Part shown: in pieces, positions 23,214-34,962 of the stretch
Numbering within the stretch: position 1 is the stretch's first letter
Layout: each line of letters opens with the position of its first letter
From: Erigeron canadensis
Taxonomy: Eukaryota; Streptophyta; Magnoliopsida; Asterales; Asteraceae
Length of the DNA stretch: 64,000 nucleotides
NCBI RefSeq assembly: GCF_010389155.1
Contig: NC_057766.1
Location: 24,437,516 to 24,501,515, forward strand
Direction: 5' to 3'
Notes under the pieces: model-generated
What the model was told of the DNA's origin: nothing
The model's database searches: none
Seen by the model: the letters and a program-made list of their open reading frames with translations, nothing else
Made by a program: the position numbers and the translations under genes

Positions 23214-25039
23214 GGTAAGTAGTGTATCTCATAAATTGTTCTTTCAGTGACAAGACCAGTTATATTCTTATGCTACTCCATTGTTCCTAAGCTCGTGTTT
23301 TCAGGTTTCCGCTAGCCAGAGATACTAACAACTTGCAGTTGTGACCAGTTATAACCATAAAAAGAGAAGTTTGATGCATATTGTCATGCGATATACATCA
23401 AGAATTGTTTGCTGTTCTGTGCACTTAAACTGATACCATTTGTGGTAATTTTAACCCTTTTTCTATCTATCTATCAAGGTCGGATTATCAGGTACAGCTA
23501 GATCACTGCAAAGGATCTCAACCCGATTTGTAAGACAGCTGATACATCCGGAGAAGCAGGATACAGATATATATTACAAGGTAATGAATTTAGCAAGATT
23601 TATTATGAATATGAGCAGTTTTTATCTAATTATCAACTTTTTTTCTACACTCTGCTAACCTTAGAAAAATAAGAGTATTTAGCTAGCTGTCTTGTGTCAC
23701 TACCAAAATATACTAGATAGCTCCATATTCAGAGGCAAAATGATTAAGCTTCAGTTTTTGGGTACAATCCTTTATTCTTCTTATTAATGTATTAATTGAC
23801 TTTGATTTGTTTACAGAGACAGCAGCAGCTCTAATTCGGAATCCTGGTGATTACATAATGTGGTGTTCCTCTGTAAGTCATGAGGCCAAATTCTTTAGAG
23901 AGTCGAGTAAAATGTGGGATATGTGACTTAAAAGGCAAATATTTGACTAATGGAAGAAAAAAACATTTGCATTTTAGATCAATCATACATGATGTCATTG
24001 ATGTGAGGCTACTTCTCTAGTATATATGTCACTTTTCTCAGAACATTAAATAGGTTGATGTTTGGTTTAATTATATTGTGCAGCTAGATGTGAATATGGG
24101 TTTAGAAGATAGTGAGAAAGTATACAATCGGCGTATTATGAAAGAAAGGAGTAAATTTGATGAGCTTACTCTAGTCAATGTGAACAACTTAAAAAAGGAA
24201 AAGGAAACAAGCGGAAGATATAATGTTTTCGACAACGAGAATATTGTGGTTAGTACTTCTACTATGATTACCATAGACGAGCATATATGCTTTATTCTCT
24301 TTTTGTTTCTTATTTTTCATTTGTTCCAATTTATGTAAGTGCATCTTTCGTTCCATCTATTACGTGATAAAGTACTTCATTTGATATTTGTAGAGTCAAA
24401 ATGGGTGGGTTGGGTATTGTGTCAAAACAGGTAAAGTCTAAACAGAACGTGAAACCCTCTTTGTCCACATTTCTATTGTTTATATATAAAAAAGTAGTAA
24501 GTTGATTGTTATTTTTTTCATCAATGATTTTGAAGGTTTTTTACAGTGAACCACTTTCAGTCTATTGTCACCCATCTGACCCATATCCCTTTTGGCTGCA
24601 ATTTTTTATGAAGCATACTCTTTGACATGCTACAATAAAACATACCGAAACCAATCCACTCATTACTAAATGTATAAATCGGGGAATCTCCCACCTGTAA
24701 TCTATAGCATAGAATTCTTCGATTTGCATCTTGCTAGGGACGATTAAACTTGTCTTATATATATATATATAGTAATGAAAAGTTATTTTGAGAACTTTTT
24801 TTTTTGTGAGAACTTTTGAGAACTTTTAAAAACAAGCCCAACCGATGATTATTCTTTACATGAAAGTTGTTTTTTGATTGTATTCTGAATAACTTATGTG
24901 TGATTTGAAATTTATAATTGTGTGGAGGCATGGATTATCATCCGTTATACAATTATGTGGAGATTTGGATTCTTGATCACATGTGCACGAATATTGCTAT
25001 GATTACATGTGATCGACTTGCATACATGTGATCATAGCA

Positions 25040-28000
25040 TGTAACATCCCAAACTTTTCAAGATTGACTTATTGACTTGAACGTTAGTCAACGTTAAGTT
25101 TCGTCAAGTTTATATGCCTTAATTGGTTTATGTGTGATGAAGGTTCTATAGGTGTAAGACTTTAATGCCTTAATGGTTGATGCGAATAAGTGTTAAATGT
25201 ATAGTTTAATGCCTTTAGAGGTGTTTAAAGTGTTTAATGAGTTGTAAGTATTCCCAAAGGGAGTTTTGAGCTAAAGATGAGCTCTATAGAAGCTCAGGGA
25301 CGAGTTTTGACATAGGGTGAAACTTAAAAACGGGATTAGGGGTTAAGTAGACCCTAATTAGCATCACAAATCATTTTCTTCTCCTTCTTATTCAAACCCT
25401 AGCCGCTCCCTTGTTCTCTTGAGCAATCCTAGTGCGTTTATTGCGATTTCGGGTGGATTTATGATCAATCGATGCACGTATTCGATCCGTTAATCATCCT
25501 CCAAGGTACAGATGGTAATCCTTGCTTATTATCACTCATTTCCATCCATATAATTCGTTCATAGCTGGATCTATTGAGTAATGGTTGATTTCAATCGTTT
25601 TGTGGTTAGATTTGACAATTTCGGGCGAATCGGTGATTGTTATTGCAATCATTTAGTATCTAGAGATTTCCTACATGTATGAAATCATTGTTAATATTAT
25701 TTTAATGTTCAAATATGACCAACATAGGGTTCACACCTGGTCTAGAGGCTTGATTTGGATTCGATTATGTTTGTGAGTCGATTTAGGTCAAAAACGGGTG
25801 TCAAATCAATTGTCGGATGTGTTTAATGAATCCATGAATCCATATACGATTTCATAGTGTCAAATGATTCATATTTTGGTATATATGAACTGTAGAGGTC
25901 GTGGGTATCAGCCATGTATGTTTGATGATCAAAATTGCTTTAAAAACGATAAGGATTTCAAGGACTGATTCTGTTTTCATATTGCAAAAATCATATCTTT
26001 TTTATATGAATGAGATAAGAGATGAATCTTATATTTTTGAAAAGTTCTATGTGTCCCCTAAATACGTTATGAACAAAGTTTCCTGTGATTTTGCCCAGAG
26101 ATATGCGAAAAATGTCGATTTCCAGAAGTGGTCAAGTTTCGGACGAATTCTGCAGACCTGTCTTGCAAACGTCATAAATCATTCATTTGGAAAACTTCAA
26201 GAGTCAAACTTTATATCCATGGAAAGGTCTTTGAATTTCCTGCATTTCATAAGAACTAAGTTTTCTACCATTTGGTCGTCTTGTATGCCAAAAGTAGTCT
26301 ACAAAACTGAATACAGTCAAAAGACGAAAGTAGTCTACAGAATACGAAAGTAGTCTACAGAATATGAAAGTAGTCTACAAAAAGAGTCAAGTAGTCTACA
26401 AGTGTGTCAGGTAGTCTACAGATGGCAAAAGTAGTCTACAAAAGAGTATAGTAGTCTACAAAGGATTTAACAAGTCAGAAATAGACTAGTAGTCTACAAA
26501 TAGAGGAAGTAGTCAACAAAGACAATTATTTGATACATATATATATAGATGTAGGTCGTATAGCCTCGTTTACACTCGTTGATTTGTCCTATGTTTGTTA
26601 TAGGTAGTCGGGAATACTTGATTGCCCGGTAACTTTAGTTATCGTTTGCGTACGCTTCTACGAGGTAAGATGCACTACTTTGACACGCTGAGGGTTCAAC
26701 AAAAACATAGTTTTCATATAATAACTTCCTCTAATGATATCTTGGTTGCTTATGGGTATTCGGGATTATACGGGAGGTGATATGGGCTATGTATATGCAT
26801 ATTGAAGCCTAAAATGCTACCCCAAAGATATGTGACATTATGATATGATATAAAATGCTTTGAGTTATTATGAAATACGTTATGTGATGAACTATGTTAT
26901 GAAATGAAAGATGATATGAAATGATGTACGATCTAAGATGATTAATGATATTCCATGTTGTAATGATATACGATAAGTAATGATATATGATGATGTACGT
27001 GATGTAACAATGTATGCGATGTAATGATATGCTATGAAATGCTATGTAATGTCTTGTGATGAATTGAGATGTGATCTATGTTGATGATATGTAAAATGTG
27101 CATGACTACATGGCTTGTTCATCTAGTTCACTAGACTTATTAAGTTGCCATGTGATAATGTTTAGGTAATATAAACACCTAAACTATATGAGATGTGAAA
27201 TCGAGCTCGTAATTTAGATGTGAAAGTGTTAAGTTTAACCCGTACTTGCCCTTGCCCGGCTAAGTGCGTAGATGTGGTTGCTCGGGTGGCTCCTTACAAC
27301 ATGGTCAAAGATGTGAAGAATAATCCGGGAGGTCTGACCCGCCCCACTTGTCTTGAACATACGGATTACTCTGGGATTGGCTTGCCATTCCTTCACGACA
27401 ATGATGTACAGCCGTAAGGTTTGTCCATCCAGTCGGGTGTGACTTATGTCACACTTATAAAGATGCATATGTTATATGAGATGCGTGACTTATGTCACAA
27501 TTATAAAGATGTTTAGATATGATATGTGGAGATGCAAAAGATGACTAGGCACATTTAGGATGACCCATCCTAATATGAAAGATGTTGATGCTATGATTTG
27601 TATGTGAGATGATATGTTTGATGATATGTGCCTTAACGACTTAATATGACTTTTATATAATATTTTAAATGGACAAACGTTGTATAAACTATGTGTTATC
27701 TTACTTAGCTAATTCGTTAGCTAACACTTGCTCTTTTAAAATGTGTTGTGCCCTCAGGTCCAACAATAGTGAGCAGGTAGATGTGAGAAGATGTGAGGCA
27801 TGGGTAGATGATCTTGAAGCTGACTATAGTTTACCCATAGTGGCTGCTCGCTTTAGACATTTGCTTATTGTTTAGATATTAATGACTTGTATTGATAATG
27901 TACTCAGTTGTTTAATGTTTGGCAACCGATGGATTTCCATTTAGACATATTTTGATGATATGGCTAGTAACACCATTTAATGAATAAACCAAACAGATTT

Positions 28001-28095
28001 TGTTGGTTTGGACTTTTAAAGTTAATTCCGCATTTTTTTAACGCCGTTAGGCAAAAGTTTTTGGAAATCCTTATTTTTAAATGATGGGTGTTACA
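25040..28095. mobile_element. 3.06-kb solo LTR nested in the intron 4 element
   Basis: Starts TGTAACATCCC and ends GGGTGTTACA, with TAGCA on both sides (25035-25039 and 28096-28100), a perfect 5-bp duplication. The TGTAACA/TGTTACA tips are inverted. No reverse transcriptase, integrase or gag-like frame is present in the 3 kb, so I read it as a solo long LTR, a length and tip sequence typical of some Ty3/Gypsy lineages (lineage not proven). Open frames inside (for example 25901-26353) have no recognised domain. Confidence 0.82.
26294..26518. repeat. array of ten GTAGTCTACA motifs inside the LTR
   Basis: GTAGTCTACA, nearly palindromic (GTAG-T-CTAC), occurs nine times and once as GTAGTCAACA, separated by irregular spacers, over about 225 bp. 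Spacers are short and partly similar (GAATACGAAA, AAAGAGTATA), so this is a degenerate tandem array. Confidence 0.9.
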
Positions 28096-28677
28096 TAGCA
28101 ATATTCGTGCACATGTGATCAAGAATCCAAATCTCCATATAATTGTATAACGGATGATAATTCATGACTCCACACAATTATAAACTTCAAAATTACACAT
28201 AAGTTATTCAGAAAACAGTCAAAAAACAATTTTCATGTAAAGAACGATCATCGATTGGGCTTGATTTGAAAAGTTCTTGCAAAAAAAAAGTTTATCAAAA
28301 TAACTTTACCCTATATATCATTTCTTGACTAAAACTAATATTATCTGATTGAAGGTTACGATTATCGTGTGTGCTACTGGGATACATAGACTACCGCCCA
28401 TCACAAACGGAGAAGAATTTAAGAAGGCTTTGGAAATGCTAGCATCTATTCCAAACCAAATTATGGTGAGAGTCACCTATACATGTGCACTGTTCGCTAC
28501 CATATAAATCATGATAAACCCTGGTGTTACTATGCTAACTGTTTGATCATTTTGTAGGGAGTCGAGGTGTTATGGACGCCACAAATGAAAGACGACATTC
28601 TTACAAAGGAAGAAATGCTTAAAAATTATCCAGAATTGGAACCTTTTGATAGAACGGTTGAGAAATGGTCCACATAG

Positions 28678-29470
28678 GCTATATGAACAAATACTAAAAA
28701 CTACCATATTCCCAAAGATTTTGTAAATTATGTATTACATTCCTATATGTGATTTCAAACATATTACTTTGACTCTTATTATGGTGAGACGTACATGGCA
28801 AGAAGCTGCATGGATACCACGTGCCCAATGGCCGGCTTTGCTAATGTCGGGCTTTCATAATCCTTATATTTAGCCATGAAATAAAACTTGAGTACTGTAT
28901 CCAGAATTGGGAGTAGTATTCCAGAATTAGGCGTAATCCCATTCCATAAATTTTTTTTTAAACGGGCCAACAAAATTCCATCCGGGATAGTCCAATGGCC
29001 AAAGAATGCCACTACTATAGGCCGAAGTCCACAGCTGGCCACTATTCCAGCCAAACGGAAGCCCAGGCCCACCAATTCCATGAAAAACTCCACAAAAGCC
29101 AAGAATTTTCATATCTTCCTTGAGTTAATTCATGTATATACGGTGCTGAAGTTGTGACAGAACGCATAATGGCTACAAAATAGATTGACTATGAAACCAG
29201 GAAATAGGCAAAATCGGTCTTTGGGAAGTCCCTAATCATCAACAAATTTTTCCATATCACCTCCACCTCATATGGGCCGGTATATAAATGAGTCAAAGTC
29301 TCGTCCGTACACAGTTTTGACTTTTGAATTACTCAAAATCAGATCTCCCTTATGAAACCTGCGGCTGCTGTTAAAAACACTCCGTTCTCCATTGCCACTA
29401 TCAAATATCATATTCCCAGACTCCCTACCATCTGACCATACTCCTGTATATATAGATTACAACATTTGTA
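28678..29470. other. intergenic between C and D, with D promoter
   Basis: A GC-richer stretch (about 28880-29110) has repeated ATTCCAGAATT and CCAGCC/CCAATTCC blocks but no gene I recognise. The last 200 bases form the promoter and leader of copy D. Confidence 0.4.
29281..29288 (+). promoter_or_regulatory. probable TATA box of copy D
   Basis: TATATAAA follows GGGCCGG about 190 bp before the start codon, which would give a leader of roughly 150-160 nt. Position and sequence fit; no transcript evidence is available. Confidence 0.45.
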
Positions 29471-32285
29471 ATGGCGATCACAAACTTTCTGTTACAACCC
29501 AACCAATTACAAACTATGCATTTGCCTGTACTTCGTTTTTCTTCAATAAAATGGTCATTTTCCGATGACAATAATAATACTACTATAAAAAGGAGCTCTT
29601 ATCCGTACAAGATCATAACTTGTTCCCATTATCCAAGACTTAAATGCTGTATTATGAACTATAAGACCGAACCCGAAAAGGGTTTTGGTGGAAACAAAGA
29701 CGGCGTGAAGAAAGTCGATACATTGACATCTATAGAGAATGTTATGGAAGCTTTACGAAAAACCATCTTCAGCGGGGCTTTCTTGGTTTTGTTGGTATTG
29801 TTATATGACCGTCGTCGTCCTCATCTTGCATTGGCTGCATCGGGTGGTAGAATTGGTGGGAGTTCATTTGATTCGTTTCGTTCTTCTCCTTCTTCTTCCT
29901 CTTCCTCTTCTTCATATTCTTCATCTCCTTCATATTCTTCATCTCCTTCTTCGTCTTCTTCATATTCTTCGTCTCCTTCATATTCTTCGTCTTCTTATTC
30001 TTATTCTTCGTCGACTTCCAATATCTGGGACAGCAGTCCGGAATCCTCTTTTTATAGTACTGAGACTAGCAGCCCAGTCTGCCAGAATCAAACTTCTATG
30101 TCGTCAAATGATATATTCCTTTTAATATTTTGTTTTGCCGCTATTTGTGTGGTTTACCACTTCTTAACTCGATCAGATGCTTATGTAGATATTCCAAAAG
30201 CAAGTGTTCTCAAGCTTCAGGTATTCTTTTTCTTTTTTCATTAAGTTTCTTTTACAAATTCCTTACAAGTTACACAAATGTTTCTTGGATTGACAACGTT
30301 TTGGTGATTCAAGGATCAAGAACCTTGTATTTTCGATTTCTGTTAGCAGGAGATAGTAGATACTATCAGTTATTAGCTTATTATTTATCAAGATGCATAT
30401 TGTGACCCCATGTTAGGTTGTATATATTTCATATGCATTTTTACTATTTTCAAGATCGGATTGTTGGGGACGGCTAGAAAACTGCAACAGGATCTCAATC
30501 AGATCGCCGAGGCAGCTGATACATCAACCTCTCAGGGCTTAAGCTATGTATTACAAGGTAATGATGTCCGCGTCTATGATTAGTCATAAATAGCAATTAT
30601 TATATGTTCATCAGCTGTTTATTAGTTTTATAAATATTTGCAGTTATTACGAGTCTTAAGCTCTTCTTTTGATGTTTGATCTGATTTTATTTTGGATGCA
30701 GAGGCAGCACTTGTTTTACTTCGACATCCTGATTATTGCGTTTCTGGTTATTCCTCGGTAAGTCCCTACGGTATTTTCTATTCTTGCTTCTGACTGATAA
30801 TTCAGCACAATGTCAACCACTTATAAGACTAGACTTTTTAAACAGTTGAGACAAAATGTTGGATATCTGAATGTTCACTAAAGTAGTTTTTTTTTTTTGC
30901 ATATTTAGTTGTCATGCGGTGAAATATACATTTCTAGACTGTAACTGACTAAAATTTTGATGAATTGAGGCGACTCCTTCAGTATCTTTTACTTTTTGGA
31001 TCACTGGATCTCTCAAAATCTGATTTACTAATTTGTCGCAGGTGGATAAAAAGAGGGGTGTAGGGGCGACAGAAAAACGATTTAATCAAATTTCTATTGA
31101 AGAAAGGGGTAAATTTGATGAGGAGACTCTGGTCAATGTCAACAACATCCGAAAGAAAATCACAACAAGTCAGAAACCAAATGGCTTACGCAACGAGTAT
31201 ATCGTGGTTAGTGCTTTTGATATTACTGCCATTGACATGTTTCTTCCTCTTTTTATCTTGTGATTTTGTATTAATTCTCGAGGTGAATGTTCTTTCCGTT
31301 CTGTCTTATACATGATGCCTATTGCTTTTTGATTTTTCTTTAGAAGTGGCAAAATGGATGGGTTAGGCAGATTAGGTTATGGGTCAAGATGGATAAGTTA
31401 TATTAAAGCCACAATGGACCAGACTGGTTTGCCCCAAAACATGTTTTGTGCAGTATTATTGGTAATAATAAGAATACCGATACAGGAGATTCCTTGGATT
31501 AAGGATACAGCTTGACCGACCTTCGAGCATTTAGACCCATCTGATCTATTTCCGATATATATGCTTAAGCCGTTAGTTAATATTTGTCTTGTTAGTTGAC
31601 CTCTCTGCACATGAACACATGATTGCACTATATGTTCATAGTATTCTAAGTAGTATATTAACTTAAAGATAGGACTTGAGGCAACCACCTGCGAATTTTA
31701 GCTCTATGCGACCACACAGCAAATTTTGATTTTTTCCTTTGTTACATTCGAGTATTCTTTTCTCTTCAAATTTTTATGTGAATTTTTAAAATCTCCTGCC
31801 TGTTGATATAATTGTGATAAGGATCTTCACAGTGTCAAGTATTATTTTGTTTCATACCATCTTCAAGAATAGTAATATATAGCGTAACTATAATTAATGA
31901 CTGGACAATGTCAGATAATTAGAGTGAATGTAGTCTTAATTATCATAGTGCATCAGTGGTATGTAACATATCTTAACTGAAATGAATACTTTTTTGGTTG
32001 AAGGTTACGATTATTGTGGCTGCCAGTGGCATACATGACCTGCCACACATCACAAACAGTGCACAATTGAAGAAAGCGTTGCAAAACCTGGCCTGTATCC
32101 CTTCAAACCAAATCATGGTGAGACTTATCTTTTCTAGCCCAAAAGTACATTGATTCTTCTATTTTTTTACTAACCGGTTAATCATTTTACAGGCAGCCGA
32201 GGTGTTATGGACTCCACAAAAGGAATATGATACCCTTTCCGAGCAAGAGTTGCTTGAAGATTATTCCCTGCTACGCCCTTTGTAG
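29471..32285 (+). CDS. DUF1517 protein, FLAP1-like, type I copy D (intact)
   Basis: Six exons: 29471-30220, 30455-30557, 30702-30757, 31042-31206, 32004-32117 and 32193-32285, in frame for 426 residues. The N-terminus (MAITNFLLQ...) is rich in Ser, Asn and basic residues as in plastid transit peptides. A hydrophobic segment at about 98-112 precedes ALAASGGRIGGSSF (118-133), then a long Ser/Tyr repeat region (about 133-183, units such as SYSSSP), a second membrane segment at about 214-232, and the DUF1517 domain with RHPDYCVSGYSS and the LLEDYSLLRPL ending. The Ser linker is longer than in copy A and built from TCTTCATATTCT-like nucleotide repeats, so its length has probably changed by slippage. 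The GGRMGG motif has Met to Ile. Likely a chloroplast membrane protein by homology with FLAP1; no defect seen. Confidence 0.88.
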
Positions 32286-34189
32286 GTAGTCCGCTAGGAT
32301 ACTCTCTACATAATCCATAGGAATGAAGATATGCAGATACCGTAGAGTGTGTCGTTATGGTAGACGAAGAAATTAAAGCTTTTGTGGCATGAGTTGCATG
32401 CTTTTAGTACTTTGGGTTATCTATACTCATGGTTGTAAAAGTCGTCCGGTAGGCTGAGAAATTAGGATTGGTCGGATCGGGTGGGCGTCTCAGGAGACAA
32501 GTCGGACCAAATCAAACTAAAAATTGGTCAACGGACCGACATTGATAAAACTTGGTCGATTCGATCAAATATTGGCCGACTAGGTCAAGGATCGGTTGAT
32601 TCAATTCAACTCTAGTTAACTTTCTTTTTTCTTTAATAAATTTTTAGTAAAATCCTAAACTAATTCAAGTTTATGTTTGCTTTTGAACTTTAGGGTATTA
32701 TAGTTAACGTTTCAAAACAATTATGTTTAAGTTTTAATTTACCTACAATTGTCATAATTTATTATAGTTTATATAAAAAATCCAATACGATTTTTCCTCA
32801 ATACAATCCTAATATATCATAAAAACTTACGTCGCCCTCTTTGATCGGATCTCGAGTTTTCAATTCTTGTCTATATTACGTTATAATGCATGACTTGTTT
32901 CACTGAAAATTAAGTTTCAACATTTTACCAAACTTTTATGCATAAACTACATTTATATAAAACTATATTTGAATTACGAAATATAAGCCATTAAAAAAAA
33001 AAAAGTAAATGGGTAGAAAATCTCTAGTCTCATGTATTATTTTGGTATTCAAAGCACACCCCTTATAAAACTCATGTCTGATTATTCATCATTTTCACAC
33101 ATGATCACAATAATATGTTTTCTTACTTACCTTTGACAAGATCTGAACTCACCAACTTTCATATCCACTCTTGTGATCACACAGCGACAATAACTTTTAA
33201 TCTATAATCTATTGGTATGTCAAGTCATTTTGTTTTCAGCTGTATACAACTTTTTTTTTTTTTTATGTATGTTGTACAATTAGTTAAAACCACTTTCTCC
33301 TGCATAATCGTTTAGTAAAACTCTTGTAACGTATTTATAATTAATAAAACTAATGAACTTTATTAAATTGTTATAAAGTTAAAACTTTAAATCTAAAAAA
33401 TGAAATAAAATAGAAAACTAAAGAATTAAAAACCAAACTTCTATAGAAGTTGTGGTGGCTTCAAGTGAAACACACTATTGAGCGTTTGTTTGGAAAATAA
33501 TCCAAATTATACGCAATAAATCTATCAAACTGGTTGCCAAAAAACATATAATATATGCATTACTATTCTAGGTGAATGTAGCACAATGCAACATTTTCAC
33601 AGTTGATTGTACATGTTAATACTATACTATTATATGAGTATGATACATTTATCAAAAATGTTGGTATAAATATATATTTTATTTTTTTTCAAAATTTTAA
33701 AAAGTATATGTTCAAGTTAGAACACCTTTAAAATGAGAACATGATGAGAATATTTAAAAACATCATTTTAATGCATTAAAAGTCCATAAAACTAAAATAT
33801 GTATAACTAATTATCATTATTTAAGTGTTTAACAACACATTGGTCCGTCAACATCGAAAAAATCACGTTTTTTGTTGGATGCATCCATTTTGATGAATAT
33901 GCATACAAGATACATGCACAAAACAAAATTGTGGTTTTTTCGATTTTGACAGATGCCATAAAAGGGAAACAAATCGAGGCATCGAGCCTAGATCTAGAAT
34001 GCAATCAAACGATTCTTAGGTCCATCTATAGGCATCAACTCCTAGCTTGCAAGTGATATTTCTTATACCTGAAAAGATACTCAAAAACGTCAACACTAAG
34101 TTGGTGAGTTCGTAGGATCACATAACATGTTCATACGATCAAAAATTTACAACAACGAACATAAATGATCATATAACCTTGGGGTTGTA
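32286..34189. other. intergenic, repeat remnants only
   Basis: The first 150 bp are the 3' flank of D, sharing the GCATGCTTTT block with the 3' flanks of G and H. 32430-32850 is repeat-like (GTCGTCCGGTAGGC and many GGTCGRNT words), perhaps a hAT derivative. The rest is AT-rich with no gene recognised. Confidence 0.4.
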
Positions 34190-34518
34190 ATCATTTGAAA
34201 AACTAAAATTTTCGTGAAAACTAGAAAACTGGCTAAAACACACTGTGATCTGAATTTAATATAATGTGTTTTTTGTGTTTTTAGAAAACACATTGTGTTA
34301 ATTTCATATCACAGTGTGTTTGAATAATTTTCTGATTTTTACACGTTATCAAAAACACATTGTGATTTAAAACTTAACACAACGTGTTTTTAGATTACAC
34401 AATAGAAACACATTGTGTTTTTAGAAAACACAATTAAAACACATTGTGTTAAATTAAAATCACAGTGTCTTTTGACCAGTATTCTAGTTTTCACCGAAAA
34501 TATTAGTTTTCAAATGAA
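34190..34518. mobile_element. MITE with AACACATTGTGTT palindromes
   Basis: The ends read ATTTGAAAAACTAAAATTTTC and its inverted counterpart GAAAATATTAGTTTTCAAAT, and the inverted similarity continues inward through GTGAAAACTAGAA and the CACTGTGAT block. The centre holds about nine copies of a palindromic AACACATTGTGTT-type motif. No clear target duplication was found. It ends about 120 bp before fragment E. Confidence 0.7.
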
Positions 34519-34519
34519 T

Positions 34520-34638
34520 ATTATATATTCTAGGTATACATATTCATTCCAAACTTAACATTACCACAATCAACTAAAAGTATTCTTGAACATTTTTTTT
34601 CAACACCAACAAAATACTCATCATAAATTCTGTCAAAA
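34520..34638 (+). promoter_or_regulatory. 5' flank of fragment E, shared with copy F
   Basis: CTAGGTATACATATTCATTC and CAACACCAACAAAATACTC occur in the same order in the flank of F (46083-46180). E is therefore a duplicate of F including promoter sequence. Confidence 0.6.
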
Positions 34639-34943
34639 ATGGCTATCACACATGTTTTGTTACAGTACAATTTTAATTCTAACATCCAACAATCGTTTCA
34701 AACAAAATGGTCTTGTGATGCCCATCTTACAAGGATCAATTACTCTCGTCGTTACTGCTTCCTATGCTCGAACGAGGATGAAATTATATGACGTTGCACG
34801 TAGAAAATGATAACGAGTTAATAAAAGTTGATACCGGGTGTGATTTACTAGAAGATTTTTGGAGATCAGTGGAGGATTTTTTTTACAAAATTTATAAACC
34901 CTTTAATAACCGGGGTCATGATTTCGTTAAGTTTGATATTTTA
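34639..34943 (+). pseudogene. DUF1517 type I fragment E (truncated duplicate of F)
   Basis: Begins MAITHVLLQ as in copy F and aligns to the first 113 or so codons of F, ending inside the first membrane segment at AAGTTTGATATTTTAT. Relative to F it lacks 14 nt between two GTCGTTAC repeats, which shifts the frame and leads to a TGA at about 34788. Nothing of the later exon 1 or exons 2-6 follows. The homology stops close to the start of a duplicated segment carrying a tRNA-Tyr copy, so the truncation probably happened at that junction. Confidence 0.9.
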
Positions 34944-34962
34944 TAATATAACATATATAATT

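Larger units (their letters stand above)
24772..28311. mobile_element. Mutator-like inverted-repeat element in intron 4 of copy C, carrying a nested LTR
   Basis: The left arm (about 24772-25010) and the right arm (about 28096-28311) are inverted repeats of over 200 bp: both read inward through AAGTTATTTTGA, CTTTACATGAAA, TCTGAATAACTTATGTG and GATTTGGATTCTTGATCACA. Without the nested LTR the element is about 0.48 kb. It sits in a TA repeat, so the target duplication cannot be read exactly. The same intron in copies G and H lacks it, which confirms insertion. Confidence 0.75.
20632..28677 (+). pseudogene. DUF1517 type II copy C, pseudogene with nested insertions
   Basis: Exon 1 is 20632-21030 plus 22535-22806, split by a 1,499-bp solo LTR whose target duplication is AGGCT. 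Deleting the LTR and one duplication restores the local frame (NNNGEAVLDFSFLYDHD). The reading frame is nevertheless lost twice: in the second membrane segment, where a stop follows FLYC at about 22742, and in exon 2 (23479-23580), which is 102 nt instead of 103 because one A is missing in CTGCAAAGG. Exon 3 (23817-23872), exon 4 (24084-24248), exon 5 (28355-28465) and exon 6 (28558-28677) keep the family length and splice sites. Intron 4 has grown to 4.1 kb through a Mutator-like element with a second solo LTR inside it. The intact later exons suggest recent loss. Confidence 0.9.

Noticed and set aside
25901..26353. 150-codon open frame in the 3-kb LTR
   Set aside because: It lies in a block bounded by LTR ends, has no recognised domain and runs into the GTAGTCTACA array; chance frame in repeat DNA.
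26294..26518. CRISPR-like array
   Set aside because: Regularly repeated short motif, but the repeat is only 10 bp, spacers are irregular and partly alike, there are no cas genes and the DNA is plant nuclear.
25040..28095. Complete retrotransposon
   Set aside because: No reverse transcriptase, integrase, protease or gag sequence and no inner LTR pair could be found; only the outer ends and target duplication are present.
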